From: Giesbergeria sp.
Lineage (GTDB): Bacteria; Pseudomonadota; Gammaproteobacteria; Burkholderiales; Burkholderiaceae_C
Direction: 5' to 3'
Assembly: GCF_028686475.1 (NCBI RefSeq)
Contig: NZ_JAQUCA010000005.1
Coordinates: 62,001-126,000, forward strand
DNA: 64,000 nt
Shown: positions 52,742 through 60,931 of the stretch, one piece after another
How the letters are laid out: each line of letters begins with the position of its first letter
How positions within the stretch are numbered: the first letter of the stretch is position 1
Made by a program: the position numbers and the translations under genes
Notes under the pieces: model-generated
The model's database searches: none
The model's input: the letters and a program-made list of their open reading frames with translations, nothing else
What the model was told of the DNA's origin: nothing

Positions 52742-53560
52742 ATGCAAAAATTTGGTCTCATCATTGTTGGCGATGAAATCCTCTCGGGCAAACGTACCGA
52801 CAAACACTTGGGCAAAATCATCGAGCTGCTCAATGCGCGCGGCTTGTCCTTGTCGTATGCCGATTATGTGGGCGATAACCCCGAACGCATCACCGCCACC
52901 CTAGCGCGCGCCTTTGCCTCGGGCGATGTGGTGTTTAGCACTGGCGGCATTGGGGCCACGCCCGATGACCACACGCGCCAGTGTGCCGCCCGCGCTTTGG
53001 GGGTAGAGCTGGCCCTGCACCCCGAGGCCGCCGCCCTGATTCGCGAGCGCATCGAAGACACCGCACGCGAACAAAACCAGCCCTTTGAACCCGAACGCCC
53101 CGACAATGTGCAGCGCTTGCAAATGGGCGTGTTTCCCTTGGGCGCAACCATCATCCCCAACCCCTACAACAAAATTCCGGGTTTTAGCTGCCGCACCGCC
53201 AATGGTGCCGCAGTGCATTTTGTGCCGGGCTTTCCGGTGATGGCTTGGCCGATGGTGGAGTGGGTGCTTGAGCAACAATACCGCCACCTGTTCCATGCGG
53301 CACCCCAAACCGAGCATTCCGTGCTGGTCTATGGTGCCATCGAGGCCGCCCTGACCCCGCTGATGCAGCAAATTGAGCAGCAACATCCGCAAGTGCGCGT
53401 GTTTAGCCTGCCCAGCGTGGACCACCCGGTGCATGGGCGGCATATTGAATTGGGCGTGAAAGGCCCGACCACTGCCGTGCCTGCCGCATGGGAGGCTTTG
53501 CGCGCCATGTTGCACCAATTTGGTGCCAATTGCGGCCCTGAATTGGTGCGTCATCTTTAG
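52742..53560 (+). CDS. Molybdopterin-binding protein, CinA/MoeA-like nucleotide domain
   Basis: A 272-residue protein with a MoCF-biosynthesis domain: FGLIIVGDEILSGKRTDKHL at the start, VVFSTGGIGATPDDHTRQ near residue 60, and VHFVPGFPVMAWPM later. This is the competence/damage-inducible protein A type without the C-terminal nicotinamide-nucleotide amidase domain. Its function is uncertain. It lies 13 bases after the EI24 gene. Confidence 0.9.
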   Translation: MQKFGLIIVGDEILSGKRTDKHLGKIIELLNARGLSLSYADYVGDNPERITATLARAFASGDVVFSTGGIGATPDDHTRQCAARALGVELALHPEAAALIRERIEDTAREQNQPFEPERPDNVQRLQMGVFPLGATIIPNPYNKIPGFSCRTANGAAVHFVPGFPVMAWPMVEWVLEQQYRHLFHAAPQTEHSVLVYGAIEAALTPLMQQIEQQHPQVRVFSLPSVDHPVHGRHIELGVKGPTTAVPAAWEALRAMLHQFGANCGPELVRHL

Positions 53561-53582
53561 CCGATTGGCAAATAGGTGCAAC

Positions 53583-53599
53583 TGCACTGCACAGGTGCA
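53583..53599. promoter_or_regulatory. Probable NtrC-binding site upstream of glnA
   Basis: TGCACT-GCACA-GGTGCA matches the NtrC dyad TGCACC-N5-GGTGCA with one mismatch. An extra half-site GGTGCA lies at 53575-53580. It sits about 80 bases upstream of the -24/-12 promoter, the usual enhancer arrangement, and NtrC is encoded 3 kb downstream. Confidence 0.7.
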
Positions 53600-53664
53600 A
53601 CCGCGTGTCGGGTTCCACAGGCACAATATATCGCTTGCGGTTTTGCAAGACGATAAACTGGGGC

Positions 53665-53680
53665 TGGCATGTAATCTGCT
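53665..53680 (+). promoter_or_regulatory. Probable sigma-54 (-24/-12) promoter of glnA
   Basis: TGGCATGTAATCTGCT has the invariant GG (53666-53667) and GC (53678-53679) ten bases apart, close to consensus TGGCAC-N5-TTGC. It lies about 50 bases before the glnA ATG and downstream of the NtrC dyad. Confidence 0.7.
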
Positions 53681-53730
53681 TTGACCAGAATATCTGATTT
53701 TTTCAACGAGTGTTTTTCCAGGAGAACCTG

Positions 53731-55146
53731 ATGGCCAAGACCGTTGCGGACGTGATGAACATGGTGCAAGAAAACGAAGTCAAGTTTGTTGACTTCCGTT
53801 TCACCGATACCCGTGGCAAGCAGCACCATACTACGGTGCCAATCTCGCATTTTGATGAAGACAAGTTCTCTTCGGGCCATGCGTTCGATGGCTCTTCTAT
53901 TGCTGGTTGGAAGGGCATCGAAGCCTCCGACATGCAACTCATCCCTGACCCCAACACCGCCGTGATCGACCCCTTCTTTGAAGAGTCCACCTTGGTCATG
54001 ACCTGTGATGTGATTGAACCCAGCGATGGCAAGGCTTACGACCGCGACCCGCGTTCCATCGCCAAGCGCGCCGAAGCCTACCTCAAGGCTTCTGGCTTGG
54101 GCGATACCGCCTTCTTCGGTCCCGAACCCGAATTCTTCATTTTCGATGGCGTGCGCTGGAGTACCGAACCCCACAATACCAGCTACGAAATCGAAGAATA
54201 CGAAGCCCCTTGGAACACCAACGCCAAGCTGGATGGCGGCAACCGTGGCCACCGTCCCACTACCAAGGGTGGCTATTTTCCCGTGCCCCCGGTCGATAGC
54301 ACGCAAGACATGCGCGCCGAGATGTCTTTGATTTTGGAATCTTTGGGCATTCCGGTCGAAGTGTTCCACCACGAAGTGGCTGGCGCTGGTCAAAACGAAA
54401 TTGGCACCCGCTTTAGCACCTTGGTCGAGCGCGCGGACTGGACGATGCTGCAAAAGTACGTCATCCACAACGTGGCCAATGCCTACGGCAAAACCGCTAC
54501 CTTCATGCCCAAGCCCTACCACGGCGACAACGGCTCCGGTATGCACGTACACCAATCCGTCTGGAAAGACGGCAAAAACCTGTTTGCTGGCGACGGCTAC
54601 GCCGGTTTGTCTGATTTTGCCCTGTACTACATCGGCGGCATCATCAAGCACGCCCGCGCCCTCAACGCCATCACCAACCCCGGCACCAACAGCTACAAGC
54701 GCTTGGTGCCCCACTTTGAAGCCCCGGTCAAGTTGGCGTACTCGGCCAAAAACCGTTCCGCTTCGATTCGTATTCCTTACGTCTCCAATCCCAAGGGCCG
54801 CCGCGTCGAAGCACGCTTCCCCGACCCACTGATGAACCCCTACTTGGGTTTTGCCGCCCTGCTGATGGCCGGTTTGGACGGCGTGGAAAACAAAATCCAT
54901 CCCGGCGAAGCGGCCACCAAGGATTTGTACCATCTGCCGCCCGAAGAAGACAAGCTGGTGCCGACCGTGTGCCACAGCCTGGACCAAGCGCTGGAGCATC
55001 TGGACCAAGACCGCGCCTTCCTGACCAAGGGTGGCGTGTTCTCTGACGCTATGATTGATGCCTACATCGAGCTGAAGATGTCTGAAGTCACGCGCTTCCG
55101 CATGGCCGTGCATCCGGTTGAGTACGATATGTACTACTCCCTCTAA
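53731..55146 (+). CDS. glnA: Glutamine synthetase, type I
   Basis: A 471-residue dodecameric enzyme that makes glutamine from glutamate and ammonia. Key segments are [52 protein letters not shown] and the adenylylation loop Tyr in DLYHLPPEE. This indicates control by reversible AMP attachment. An AGGAG box precedes the ATG at 53731. Transcription is likely switched by NtrC and sigma-54, and ends at a strong hairpin 27 bases after the stop. Confidence 0.98.
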   Translation: MAKTVADVMNMVQENEVKFVDFRFTDTRGKQHHTTVPISHFDEDKFSSGHAFDGSSIAGWKGIEASDMQLIPDPNTAVIDPFFEESTLVMTCDVIEPSDGKAYDRDPRSIAKRAEAYLKASGLGDTAFFGPEPEFFIFDGVRWSTEPHNTSYEIEEYEAPWNTNAKLDGGNRGHRPTTKGGYFPVPPVDSTQDMRAEMSLILESLGIPVEVFHHEVAGAGQNEIGTRFSTLVERADWTMLQKYVIHNVANAYGKTATFMPKPYHGDNGSGMHVHQSVWKDGKNLFAGDGYAGLSDFALYYIGGIIKHARALNAITNPGTNSYKRLVPHFEAPVKLAYSAKNRSASIRIPYVSNPKGRRVEARFPDPLMNPYLGFAALLMAGLDGVENKIHPGEAATKDLYHLPPEEDKLVPTVCHSLDQALEHLDQDRAFLTKGGVFSDAMIDAYIELKMSEVTRFRMAVHPVEYDMYYSL

Positions 55147-55172
55147 GCGCTAAGCTGTAAGGCTTCCAAGAC

Positions 55173-55199
55173 AAGGCGGTGGCATACACCGCCTTTTTT
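55173..55199 (+). terminator. Intrinsic terminator of glnA
   Basis: A 9-bp perfect stem AAGGCGGTG/CACCGCCTT with loop GCATA is followed by a run of T. It ends the glnA transcript and separates it from the secreted-protein/ntrBC operon. The rest of the 214-base gap shows no clear gene. Confidence 0.92.
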
Positions 55200-55360
55200 C
55201 ATTTTGGTGTGGTCAGAGGCTCCACTGGCAATGGAACCTGCGCCGCGCCACGCTATCGGACAAACTGCGGGGTAGTGGTGGCGTTTGTTGTTTGGACACG
55301 AAAGGTGTTTCGCGGATACTCTGGCACAAGCTCCCCGGCATGTTCCAGGCGAAAAAATTC

Positions 55361-55873
55361 ATGAAAAAAATCTCCTCCACCCTGCTTTGTAGTCTGCTGT
55401 GTGCCACTTTGGGCAGTTCGGCAGTCTGGGCACAAGACCGCATTTATCGCTGTGGCAATGAATACACCAACAACGCCAACCACGCCCGCGAGCGCGGCTG
55501 CAAGGCGGTAGATGGCGGCAACGTCACGGTGTTGCAATCCAACCCCGGCAGCACGCGCAGCAATGCCAATGCCGCCAGCGCCAGCAAACCGGCGGCGGCC
55601 AGTTCCCCCGCTGGTGCGCCCAAGGTGGACAACAGCCAGCAGCGCAGCCGCGATGCCGATGCCCGTGCTATCTTGGAAGCCGAATTACGCAAAACCCAAG
55701 CCCGCTTGGCCGATTTGCAAAAAGAATACAACAACGGCAGCCCCGAAAAAACCGCCCTCGAAATGCGTAACGTACAAGGCTACGCCGAGCGCACCGCAGA
55801 ACTCAAAGCCAACATTGCCCGCACCGAAAGCGACATTGCAGGCATCCAGCGCGAAATGGGACGCTTGAAATGA
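55361..55873 (+). CDS. Small secreted protein of unknown function with C-terminal coiled coil
   Basis: A 170-residue protein. MKKISSTLLCSLLCATLGSSAVWAQ is a clear signal peptide. A short domain with two cysteines (IYRCGNEYTNNANHARERGC) resembles the start of DUF4124-type periplasmic proteins. A Ser/Ala/Asn/Pro-rich linker follows, then a charged coiled coil (about 100-168, AILEAELRKTQARLADLQKEY). An ATG at 55340 would add seven residues. The stop overlaps the ntrB ATG, so it is translated together with the nitrogen sensor. Its role is unknown. Confidence 0.85.
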   Translation: MKKISSTLLCSLLCATLGSSAVWAQDRIYRCGNEYTNNANHARERGCKAVDGGNVTVLQSNPGSTRSNANAASASKPAAASSPAGAPKVDNSQQRSRDADARAILEAELRKTQARLADLQKEYNNGSPEKTALEMRNVQGYAERTAELKANIARTESDIAGIQREMGRLK

Positions 55874-56937
55874 AAGCCACCGCCTTAGATGGGCGTTTTC
55901 AGTCTTTGGATTTATTGTCGGTGCTGGTGGCGGTGTTGCGCGCCGATGGCACGGTGCAATTTGCCAATGCAGCCCTAGAGGACACGGTGGGCCTATCGCG
56001 TCGCACCCTAGAGGGCATGGACTTTGCCCAATTTTTCACCCTGCCATCGTTGCTGCAAAATGCCTTAGCAGGTAACCGTGGCGAAGATTTTTCCGCCGTG
56101 CGCTTTGACGGTTGCCTCAAGCGCCTGCACCAAGAGCCGGTGCTGGTGCATGTCAGTGTGGTGCCTGCGGATGGCCCCGGCGAGGTCTTGGTAGAGCTGT
56201 GGCCACTAGAGCAGCAAGCGCGCCAAGACCGCGAAGAGCGTCTGCGCGACCAAGCCCAAGCGCACAAAGAGCTGATTCGCAATCTGGCCCACGAAATCAA
56301 AAACCCGCTCGGGGGCATTCGCGGCGCGGCGCAGTTGCTAGAGATGGAACTCGACAGCCCCGAGATGACGGAGTACACCCAAGTCATCATCCACGAGGCC
56401 GACCGCTTGCAAAGTTTGGTCGATAGATTGCTGGCCCCACACCGCCATCCGCATCTGGTGGGCGATGTAAATATCCACGAAGTCTGTGAACGTGTGCGCT
56501 CCTTGGTGCTGGTGGAATACCCGCAGGGCCTGAAGATTGAGCAAGACTACGACATCTCCATCCCCGAGTTTCGTGGCGACCGCGAACAACTGATTCAAGC
56601 GGTACTCAATGTGGTGCAAAACGCCGCGCAGGTGTTGGTGCCACAAATGGCACAAGGCGATGCACGCATCACTTTGCGTACCCGCGTAGCCCGGCAAATT
56701 ACCTTGGGACGCGAGCGTTACAAGCTGGCATTGGAATTGCATGTGATAGACAACGGGCCAGGCGTGCCCGATGCCATTCGGGAGCGCATTTTTTACCCCT
56801 TGGTGTCGGCGCGCGATGGCGGGTCAGGTTTGGGCCTGACGCTGGCACAAACCTTTGTGCAGCGCCACCACGGCATGATTGAGTGCGATAGCGTACCCGG
56901 TCGTACCGATTTCCGCATCCTGATTCCTTTGCCCTGA
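55870..56937 (+). CDS. glnL: Nitrogen regulation histidine kinase NtrB
   Basis: A 355-residue soluble kinase/phosphatase acting on NtrC and controlled by PII. A PAS domain (about 10-120) is followed by the phospho-acceptor H141 in NLAHEIKNPLGGIRGAAQLL. ATPase boxes NVVQNAAQVL, DNGPGVPD and GSGLGLTLAQ are intact. No membrane helix is present, as expected. It overlaps the secreted-protein gene upstream and lies 37 bases before ntrC. Confidence 0.96.
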   Translation: MKATALDGRFQSLDLLSVLVAVLRADGTVQFANAALEDTVGLSRRTLEGMDFAQFFTLPSLLQNALAGNRGEDFSAVRFDGCLKRLHQEPVLVHVSVVPADGPGEVLVELWPLEQQARQDREERLRDQAQAHKELIRNLAHEIKNPLGGIRGAAQLLEMELDSPEMTEYTQVIIHEADRLQSLVDRLLAPHRHPHLVGDVNIHEVCERVRSLVLVEYPQGLKIEQDYDISIPEFRGDREQLIQAVLNVVQNAAQVLVPQMAQGDARITLRTRVARQITLGRERYKLALELHVIDNGPGVPDAIRERIFYPLVSARDGGSGLGLTLAQTFVQRHHGMIECDSVPGRTDFRILIPLP

Positions 56938-56974
56938 GGATCAATAACCGGCAACCAGCGAGAGACAAACACCC

Positions 56975-58495
56975 ATGAAGCCGATCTGGATAGTAGATGA
57001 CGACCCCTCGATCCGCTTTGTGCTGGAAAAAGCACTGGCGCGTGACAACCTGCCCACGCGCAGTTTTACCCACCCACGCGAAGTGCTAGAAGCACTGGCT
57101 GAAATTAGCTCCGGCGATGCTTCCCAGTTGGGGCCGCAGGTGTTGGTCAGTGATATTCGGATGCCCGGTGGCTCCGGCTTGCAGTTGCTGGAAAAAGTCC
57201 ACGCCATGCAGCCTGCCTTGCCCGTCATCATCATGACGGCCTATTCCGATTTGGACAGCGCTGTTTCGGCGTTTCAGCGCGGCGCGTTTGAATACCTGCC
57301 CAAGCCGTTTGATTTGCCCAAAGCGGTAGAGTTAATCCGCCGCGCCGTGCAAGAGAGCGAACGCGAAAGCGTGGCCCAAGACAGCCCGGCTGCGGCGGCA
57401 GAGATGCTGGGCCAAGCCCCAGCCATGCAGGATGTGTTCCGCGCCATTGGCCGCCTGAGCCAAAGTTTGGTCACGGTGTTAATTACCGGCGAATCTGGCT
57501 CGGGCAAAGAGCTGGTAGCGCGCGCCTTGCACAAGCATTCACCTTGCGCCAGTGGGCCGTTTGTCGCCATCAATACCGCCGCTATCCCCAAAGATTTGCT
57601 GGAATCCGAGTTATTCGGCCATGAGCGTGGCGCTTTCACCGGCGCACAAACCCAGCGTCGGGGCCGTTTTGAGCAAGCTGAAGGCGGCACACTGTTTTTG
57701 GATGAAATCGGCGATATGCCATTCGATTTGCAAACCCGCTTGCTGCGCGTGCTGTCGGATGGGCAGTTTTACCGCGTGGGCGGACACAGTGCCGTCAAGG
57801 CCCATGTGCGTGTGATTGCCGCTACACACCAAAATTTAGAGCAACGGGTGAAAGATGGGGCTTTCCGCGAGGATTTGTTCCACCGCCTGAATGTGATTCG
57901 GCTGCGCCTGCCCGCCCTGCGCGAGCGCCCCGAAGATGTGCCCATGCTGACGCGCCATTTTTTGCAGCAAAGTGCGCGCCAATTGGGGGTAGAACCCAAA
58001 CGCATCGCCGATGCGGCACTGGCTAGGCTGGCACAGTTTGCTTTTCCGGGCAATGTGCGCCAGTTAGAAAATATCTGCCACTGGCTCACGGTGATGGCCC
58101 CAGCGCAGGTGATTTCGGTACAAGACTTACCGCCCGAGGTGTTAGAAACGGCACCGGCCCCAGCCCCTGTGCCGCCTTTGGGCCAACCGCCCATCCAAAT
58201 TCCCACCATACCAGCGCCTGCAACTCTGCCTGCTGTGGCTTTGCCCCTCTCTTCTGCCACCGATGCAGACAGCCATTGGGAGGCCCTATTAGAAGCCGAA
58301 GCCCAAGCCTTGCTCGCCAACGGCCAAGCCGAAGTGTGGGATGTGCTGGCGCGGCGTTTTGAGTCGCGCCTGATTAGCGCCGCCTTGGCCGCCACGCATG
58401 GGCGGCGCATGGAGGCCGCGCAGCGCTTGGGCATTGGGCGCAACACCATCACGCGCAAAATCCAAGAATTGGGGCTGAAAGCCCACGACGATTGA
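56975..58495 (+). CDS. glnG: Nitrogen regulation response regulator NtrC
   Basis: A 506-residue sigma-54 activator. The receiver domain has D60 in VLVSDIRMPGGSG, shifted by a short insertion (SSGDASQLG) from the usual D54. The AAA+ domain has Walker A GESGSGKE, the sigma-54 contact loop GAFTGAQ and Walker B GGTLFLDEIGDM. A Pro/Ala-rich linker leads to a Fis-type helix-turn-helix at the C terminus (AAQRLGIGRNTITRKIQEL). It should bind the dyad found upstream of glnA. Confidence 0.97.
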   Translation: MKPIWIVDDDPSIRFVLEKALARDNLPTRSFTHPREVLEALAEISSGDASQLGPQVLVSDIRMPGGSGLQLLEKVHAMQPALPVIIMTAYSDLDSAVSAFQRGAFEYLPKPFDLPKAVELIRRAVQESERESVAQDSPAAAAEMLGQAPAMQDVFRAIGRLSQSLVTVLITGESGSGKELVARALHKHSPCASGPFVAINTAAIPKDLLESELFGHERGAFTGAQTQRRGRFEQAEGGTLFLDEIGDMPFDLQTRLLRVLSDGQFYRVGGHSAVKAHVRVIAATHQNLEQRVKDGAFREDLFHRLNVIRLRLPALRERPEDVPMLTRHFLQQSARQLGVEPKRIADAALARLAQFAFPGNVRQLENICHWLTVMAPAQVISVQDLPPEVLETAPAPAPVPPLGQPPIQIPTIPAPATLPAVALPLSSATDADSHWEALLEAEAQALLANGQAEVWDVLARRFESRLISAALAATHGRRMEAAQRLGIGRNTITRKIQELGLKAHDD

Positions 58496-58525
58496 CGCTG
58501 CTGTAATCGCCAGCACGCCGCCGAT

Positions 58526-59302
58526 TCAGGCCAGCGTTAAAACCACTGGCGCGTGGTCGCTGGGTTGGGGGTTTTTGCGCGGTGTGCGGTCAATGCTGCA
58601 AGCGGCCACCGCTGGACGCAAGGCAGCACTGACCAAAATGTGGTCAATGCGTAAACCCCGGTTTTTCTGGAACCCCAGCATACGGTAATCCCACCACGAA
58701 AAACTCTTGTCCGGCTGCTCGAACAGCCGGAACGCGTCGTGCAAGCCCAAACCAAGCAGGGCTTGGAATTGCGCTCGTTCTTCCGGCGTGTGGTGGATGC
58801 TGCCACGCAAGCCTTCCGGATCGAAAGAGTCGCGGTCTTCTGGGGCGATATTGAAATCGCCCAACAACAGCAAACGCGGGTGCTGGGCCAACTCTGCACT
58901 GACCCAAGCGTGCAGAGCCTCCAACCAGCGCATTTTGTAGGCAAACTTGTCCGTGCCGGGGGCCTGGCCGTTGACAAAATAACCATTGATGAGGCGCAAC
59001 GGGCCTGTGGGGGTGTCGAGCGTGGCTGCAATGATGCGCGCCTGCTCATCCACCAAACCGGGGATATTCCGCACTACGGCCTGCACCGGCTGGCGTGTCA
59101 GCCAAGCCACACCATTGTAGGTTTTTTGCCCGTGGGCTACTGCGTGGTAGCCTGCTGCTTGGAGTGCGACAAACGGGAATTTGTCTTCCGTTTGCTTCAG
59201 TTCTTGCAAACCCAAAGCATCGACGGGGTTGGCAGCCAGCCAATCGAGTACCTGCGGCAGCCGCACCGAAAGCGAGTTGACATTCCAAGTAGCGATTTTC
59301 AT
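58526..59302 (-). CDS. xth: Exodeoxyribonuclease III (AP endonuclease)
   Basis: A 258-residue base-excision-repair nuclease of the Xth/ExoA family that cuts at abasic sites. Motifs are KIATWNVNSLSVRLPQVLDW, LQELKQTEDKFP, LLGDFNIAPEDRD, WWDYR and the terminal SDHAPVVLTL. All catalytic residues are present. The gene converges with ntrC. Its start is only 15 bases after the antitoxin stop on the same strand, so it may be read partly from the toxin-antitoxin promoter. Confidence 0.96.
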   Translation of the reverse strand: MKIATWNVNSLSVRLPQVLDWLAANPVDALGLQELKQTEDKFPFVALQAAGYHAVAHGQKTYNGVAWLTRQPVQAVVRNIPGLVDEQARIIAATLDTPTGPLRLINGYFVNGQAPGTDKFAYKMRWLEALHAWVSAELAQHPRLLLLGDFNIAPEDRDSFDPEGLRGSIHHTPEERAQFQALLGLGLHDAFRLFEQPDKSFSWWDYRMLGFQKNRGLRIDHILVSAALRPAVAACSIDRTPRKNPQPSDHAPVVLTLA

Positions 59303-59317
59303 GGATTTTTTTGCAGT

Positions 59318-59617
59318 TTAAGTCGCTACCAGCTCTCGCAGCACCTCGGGGTGCGCCTGAGCCACGCGCATTAAAGATTGTGCAGCGCCAGAGGGCTGTC
59401 TGCGCCCCTGCTCCCATTCTTGCAGGGTACGTACGCTCACCCCGAGCAGCTTGGCAAATGCAGACTGCGAAACCCCCACCTTGGCCCGTGCCTGTGCCGC
59501 AACCGTCAGGGTGACGTGATGCACACGCCCCTCGCCACGTTTGGCCTGCTGAATCGACTCCAGCACATCATTCGCAAACGCCTGCATTTCAGCGTCCATC
59601 TTCACAGTTTTAGGCAT
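59318..59617 (-). CDS. HigA-type antitoxin (helix-turn-helix XRE family)
   Basis: A 99-residue DNA-binding protein. The helix-turn-helix is in VGVSQSAFAKLLGVSVRTLQEWEQGRRQPSG (second half of the chain), followed by AAQSLMRVAQAHPEVL. The N-terminal 40 residues probably bind the toxin. The ATG at 59617 was chosen because AAGGA lies 8 bases upstream; an ATG three codons earlier (59626) lacks one. It overlaps the toxin gene end, in the toxin-first order typical of higBA. Confidence 0.9.
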   Translation of the reverse strand: MPKTVKMDAEMQAFANDVLESIQQAKRGEGRVHHVTLTVAAQARAKVGVSQSAFAKLLGVSVRTLQEWEQGRRQPSGAAQSLMRVAQAHPEVLRELVAT

Positions 59618-59921
59618 CGTAAGCATCCTTCCACATCTTCAGAACAGCGGTGGGCATATTGTCGAACTTGGCTTTGGTATAAATAGCCACCAGCACCACC
59701 TCACCATGCGCCAGTCGCGTGAAGTAAATCACGCGCGCCCCACCACGCTTGCCCATGCCAGAGCGGCCCCAGCGCACCTTGCGTAGGCCATCGGCACCGG
59801 GAATAACATCACCCGCCAAGGGGTTGCCGGCCATCCACTGAATCAGCAACTGGCGGTCGGCATCGTTGAGCACCTCCACCACCATGCGCTGAAAAATGGG
59901 GGTTTCTATGACAGTAAGCAT
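59610..59921 (-). CDS. RelE/HigB-type toxin
   Basis: A 103-residue RelE-superfamily protein, expected to be a ribosome-dependent mRNA interferase. It starts MLTVIETPIFQRM and has GADGLRKVRWGRSGMGKRGGARVIYF, the basic core of the fold, and VLVAIYTKAKFDNM. No ribosome-binding sequence precedes the ATG; TATAAT ends five bases before it. Gene order and overlap with the helix-turn-helix gene support a type II toxin-antitoxin pair. Confidence 0.9.
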   Translation of the reverse strand: MLTVIETPIFQRMVVEVLNDADRQLLIQWMAGNPLAGDVIPGADGLRKVRWGRSGMGKRGGARVIYFTRLAHGEVVLVAIYTKAKFDNMPTAVLKMWKDAYDA

Positions 59922-59926
59922 AGAAA

Positions 59927-59946
59927 ATTATACGTCAATGACGTAT
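59927..59946 (-). promoter_or_regulatory. Promoter and operator of the toxin-antitoxin operon
   Basis: A perfect 17-bp palindrome, ATACGTCAATGACGTAT (59930-59946), overlaps a TATAAT -10 box read on the minus strand (59932-59927). The -10 box ends five bases before the toxin ATG. The palindrome would place the antitoxin or the complex directly on the promoter. A -35 box is less clear (TTGAAA at 14 bases, CCTTGA at 16). Confidence 0.65.
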
Positions 59947-59948
59947 TT

Positions 59949-60602
59949 TCAAGGTTTTTTTCCAGGTAGGCGACGCAAAATGGCACGCACGGGTGCGGCT
60001 TCGGCCTGCATCCAGCGCAGCGGCAGGGCAATCAGCTCATAGTCGCCCTCGGGCACGGCATCCAGCAGCAGGTTTTCTAGCACGCGCAGGCCGCGCCGCT
60101 GCAATACTTGGTGGCTGGGCAGGGTGGTGCTGTTGGCCGGGTCGATGCTGGCGCTGTCGGTACCCACCAGCACCACACCGGCATCGGCCAAGCGCTCTAG
60201 GGTCTCGGGGGCCACAGCGGTCAGGTGTTCGTCCCACTGGCTGGGGGCTTGCTGGTAGGTGCGTAGCAGCACACGCGGCGGCACATCGGCCACGGCATGG
60301 GCCAGATGTTGCCATTGCACGCACGGGCCACAGCCCATGACATGGATGACGCGACACGGGCCAATAAATGGCTCCAGCGCCAGCGCACCCACGGCTGCGC
60401 CGGTGTTGGCATAGTGCAACGGGGCATCGGCATGGGTTCCGATATGCGGTGATAAACGCACGACGCTCAAATTGACCGGGCAGCTGGCCGACAAGGTGGT
60501 ACACCATTGCTGCTCATAGGGCGCATCGCCCGGATAGACCGGACTGCCCGGATGCACGGGGGCGGAAATATCCCAAAGCGGTGCTTGGCCTTGACCCACC
60601 AT
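59949..60602 (-). CDS. kynB: Cyclase-family metal hydrolase, probable arylformamidase (kynurenine formamidase)
   Basis: A 217-residue protein of the cyclase family. The metal motif HxGTHxDxPxH is present as HIGTHADAPLHY, and LWDISAPVHPGSPVYPGD and GTDSASIDPANSTTLPSHQ match KynB, which hydrolyses N-formylkynurenine in tryptophan breakdown. No kynA or kynU is nearby, so the substrate is inferred from family only. The start at 60602 lies 8 bases after the ykgJ stop. Its end leads directly into the toxin promoter. Confidence 0.85.
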   Translation of the reverse strand: MVGQGQAPLWDISAPVHPGSPVYPGDAPYEQQWCTTLSASCPVNLSVVRLSPHIGTHADAPLHYANTGAAVGALALEPFIGPCRVIHVMGCGPCVQWQHLAHAVADVPPRVLLRTYQQAPSQWDEHLTAVAPETLERLADAGVVLVGTDSASIDPANSTTLPSHQVLQRRGLRVLENLLLDAVPEGDYELIALPLRWMQAEAAPVRAILRRLPGKKP

Positions 60603-60610
60603 AGCGACGC

Positions 60611-60931
60611 TTAAAACACTACGCCTTGCAGCACTGGCAAGCCGTGGCGCTGGCGTGCTTGCTGGCAGGCATCGCTGCCGGCTGCAAACTCGTGGCAAGG
60701 CGAAGGCCGCCATTCGTAAATGCCACAAGCCACTTTTTGGCCTACCTTGCCTGTCAGGGCCGCACAACGCACCCGCAGATGATCCGTGCCACGCATCCGG
60801 CACAGGCTATCGGTGATGGCATCGGCCAAGCCATCGGGCACCTTGCCGCCGCGCTCTTGCAACTCATGCACCGAAAAATCGACGCGAAAGCTGGCACAGC
60901 AAGCACCACAGCTTAGGCAAGGGTGGCTCAT
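60611..60931 (-). CDS. YkgJ family cysteine-cluster protein
   Basis: A 106-residue protein with the CxxCxxCC cluster CLSCGACCASFRVDFS at the N terminus and further cysteines in VRCAALTGKVGQKVACGIYEWRPSPCHEF, a probable zinc or iron-sulfur site. The function is unknown. The start at 60931 overlaps the argF stop (ATGA on the minus strand), so it is translated with argF. Confidence 0.9.
   Translation of the reverse strand: MSHPCLSCGACCASFRVDFSVHELQERGGKVPDGLADAITDSLCRMRGTDHLRVRCAALTGKVGQKVACGIYEWRPSPCHEFAAGSDACQQARQRHGLPVLQGVVF

Noticed and set aside
53557-55113. Long open frame (about 518 codons) antisense to glnA
   Set aside because: It mirrors the codon bias of glnA, has no recognisable domain and lacks its own start context. 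glnA is unmistakable on the plus strand.
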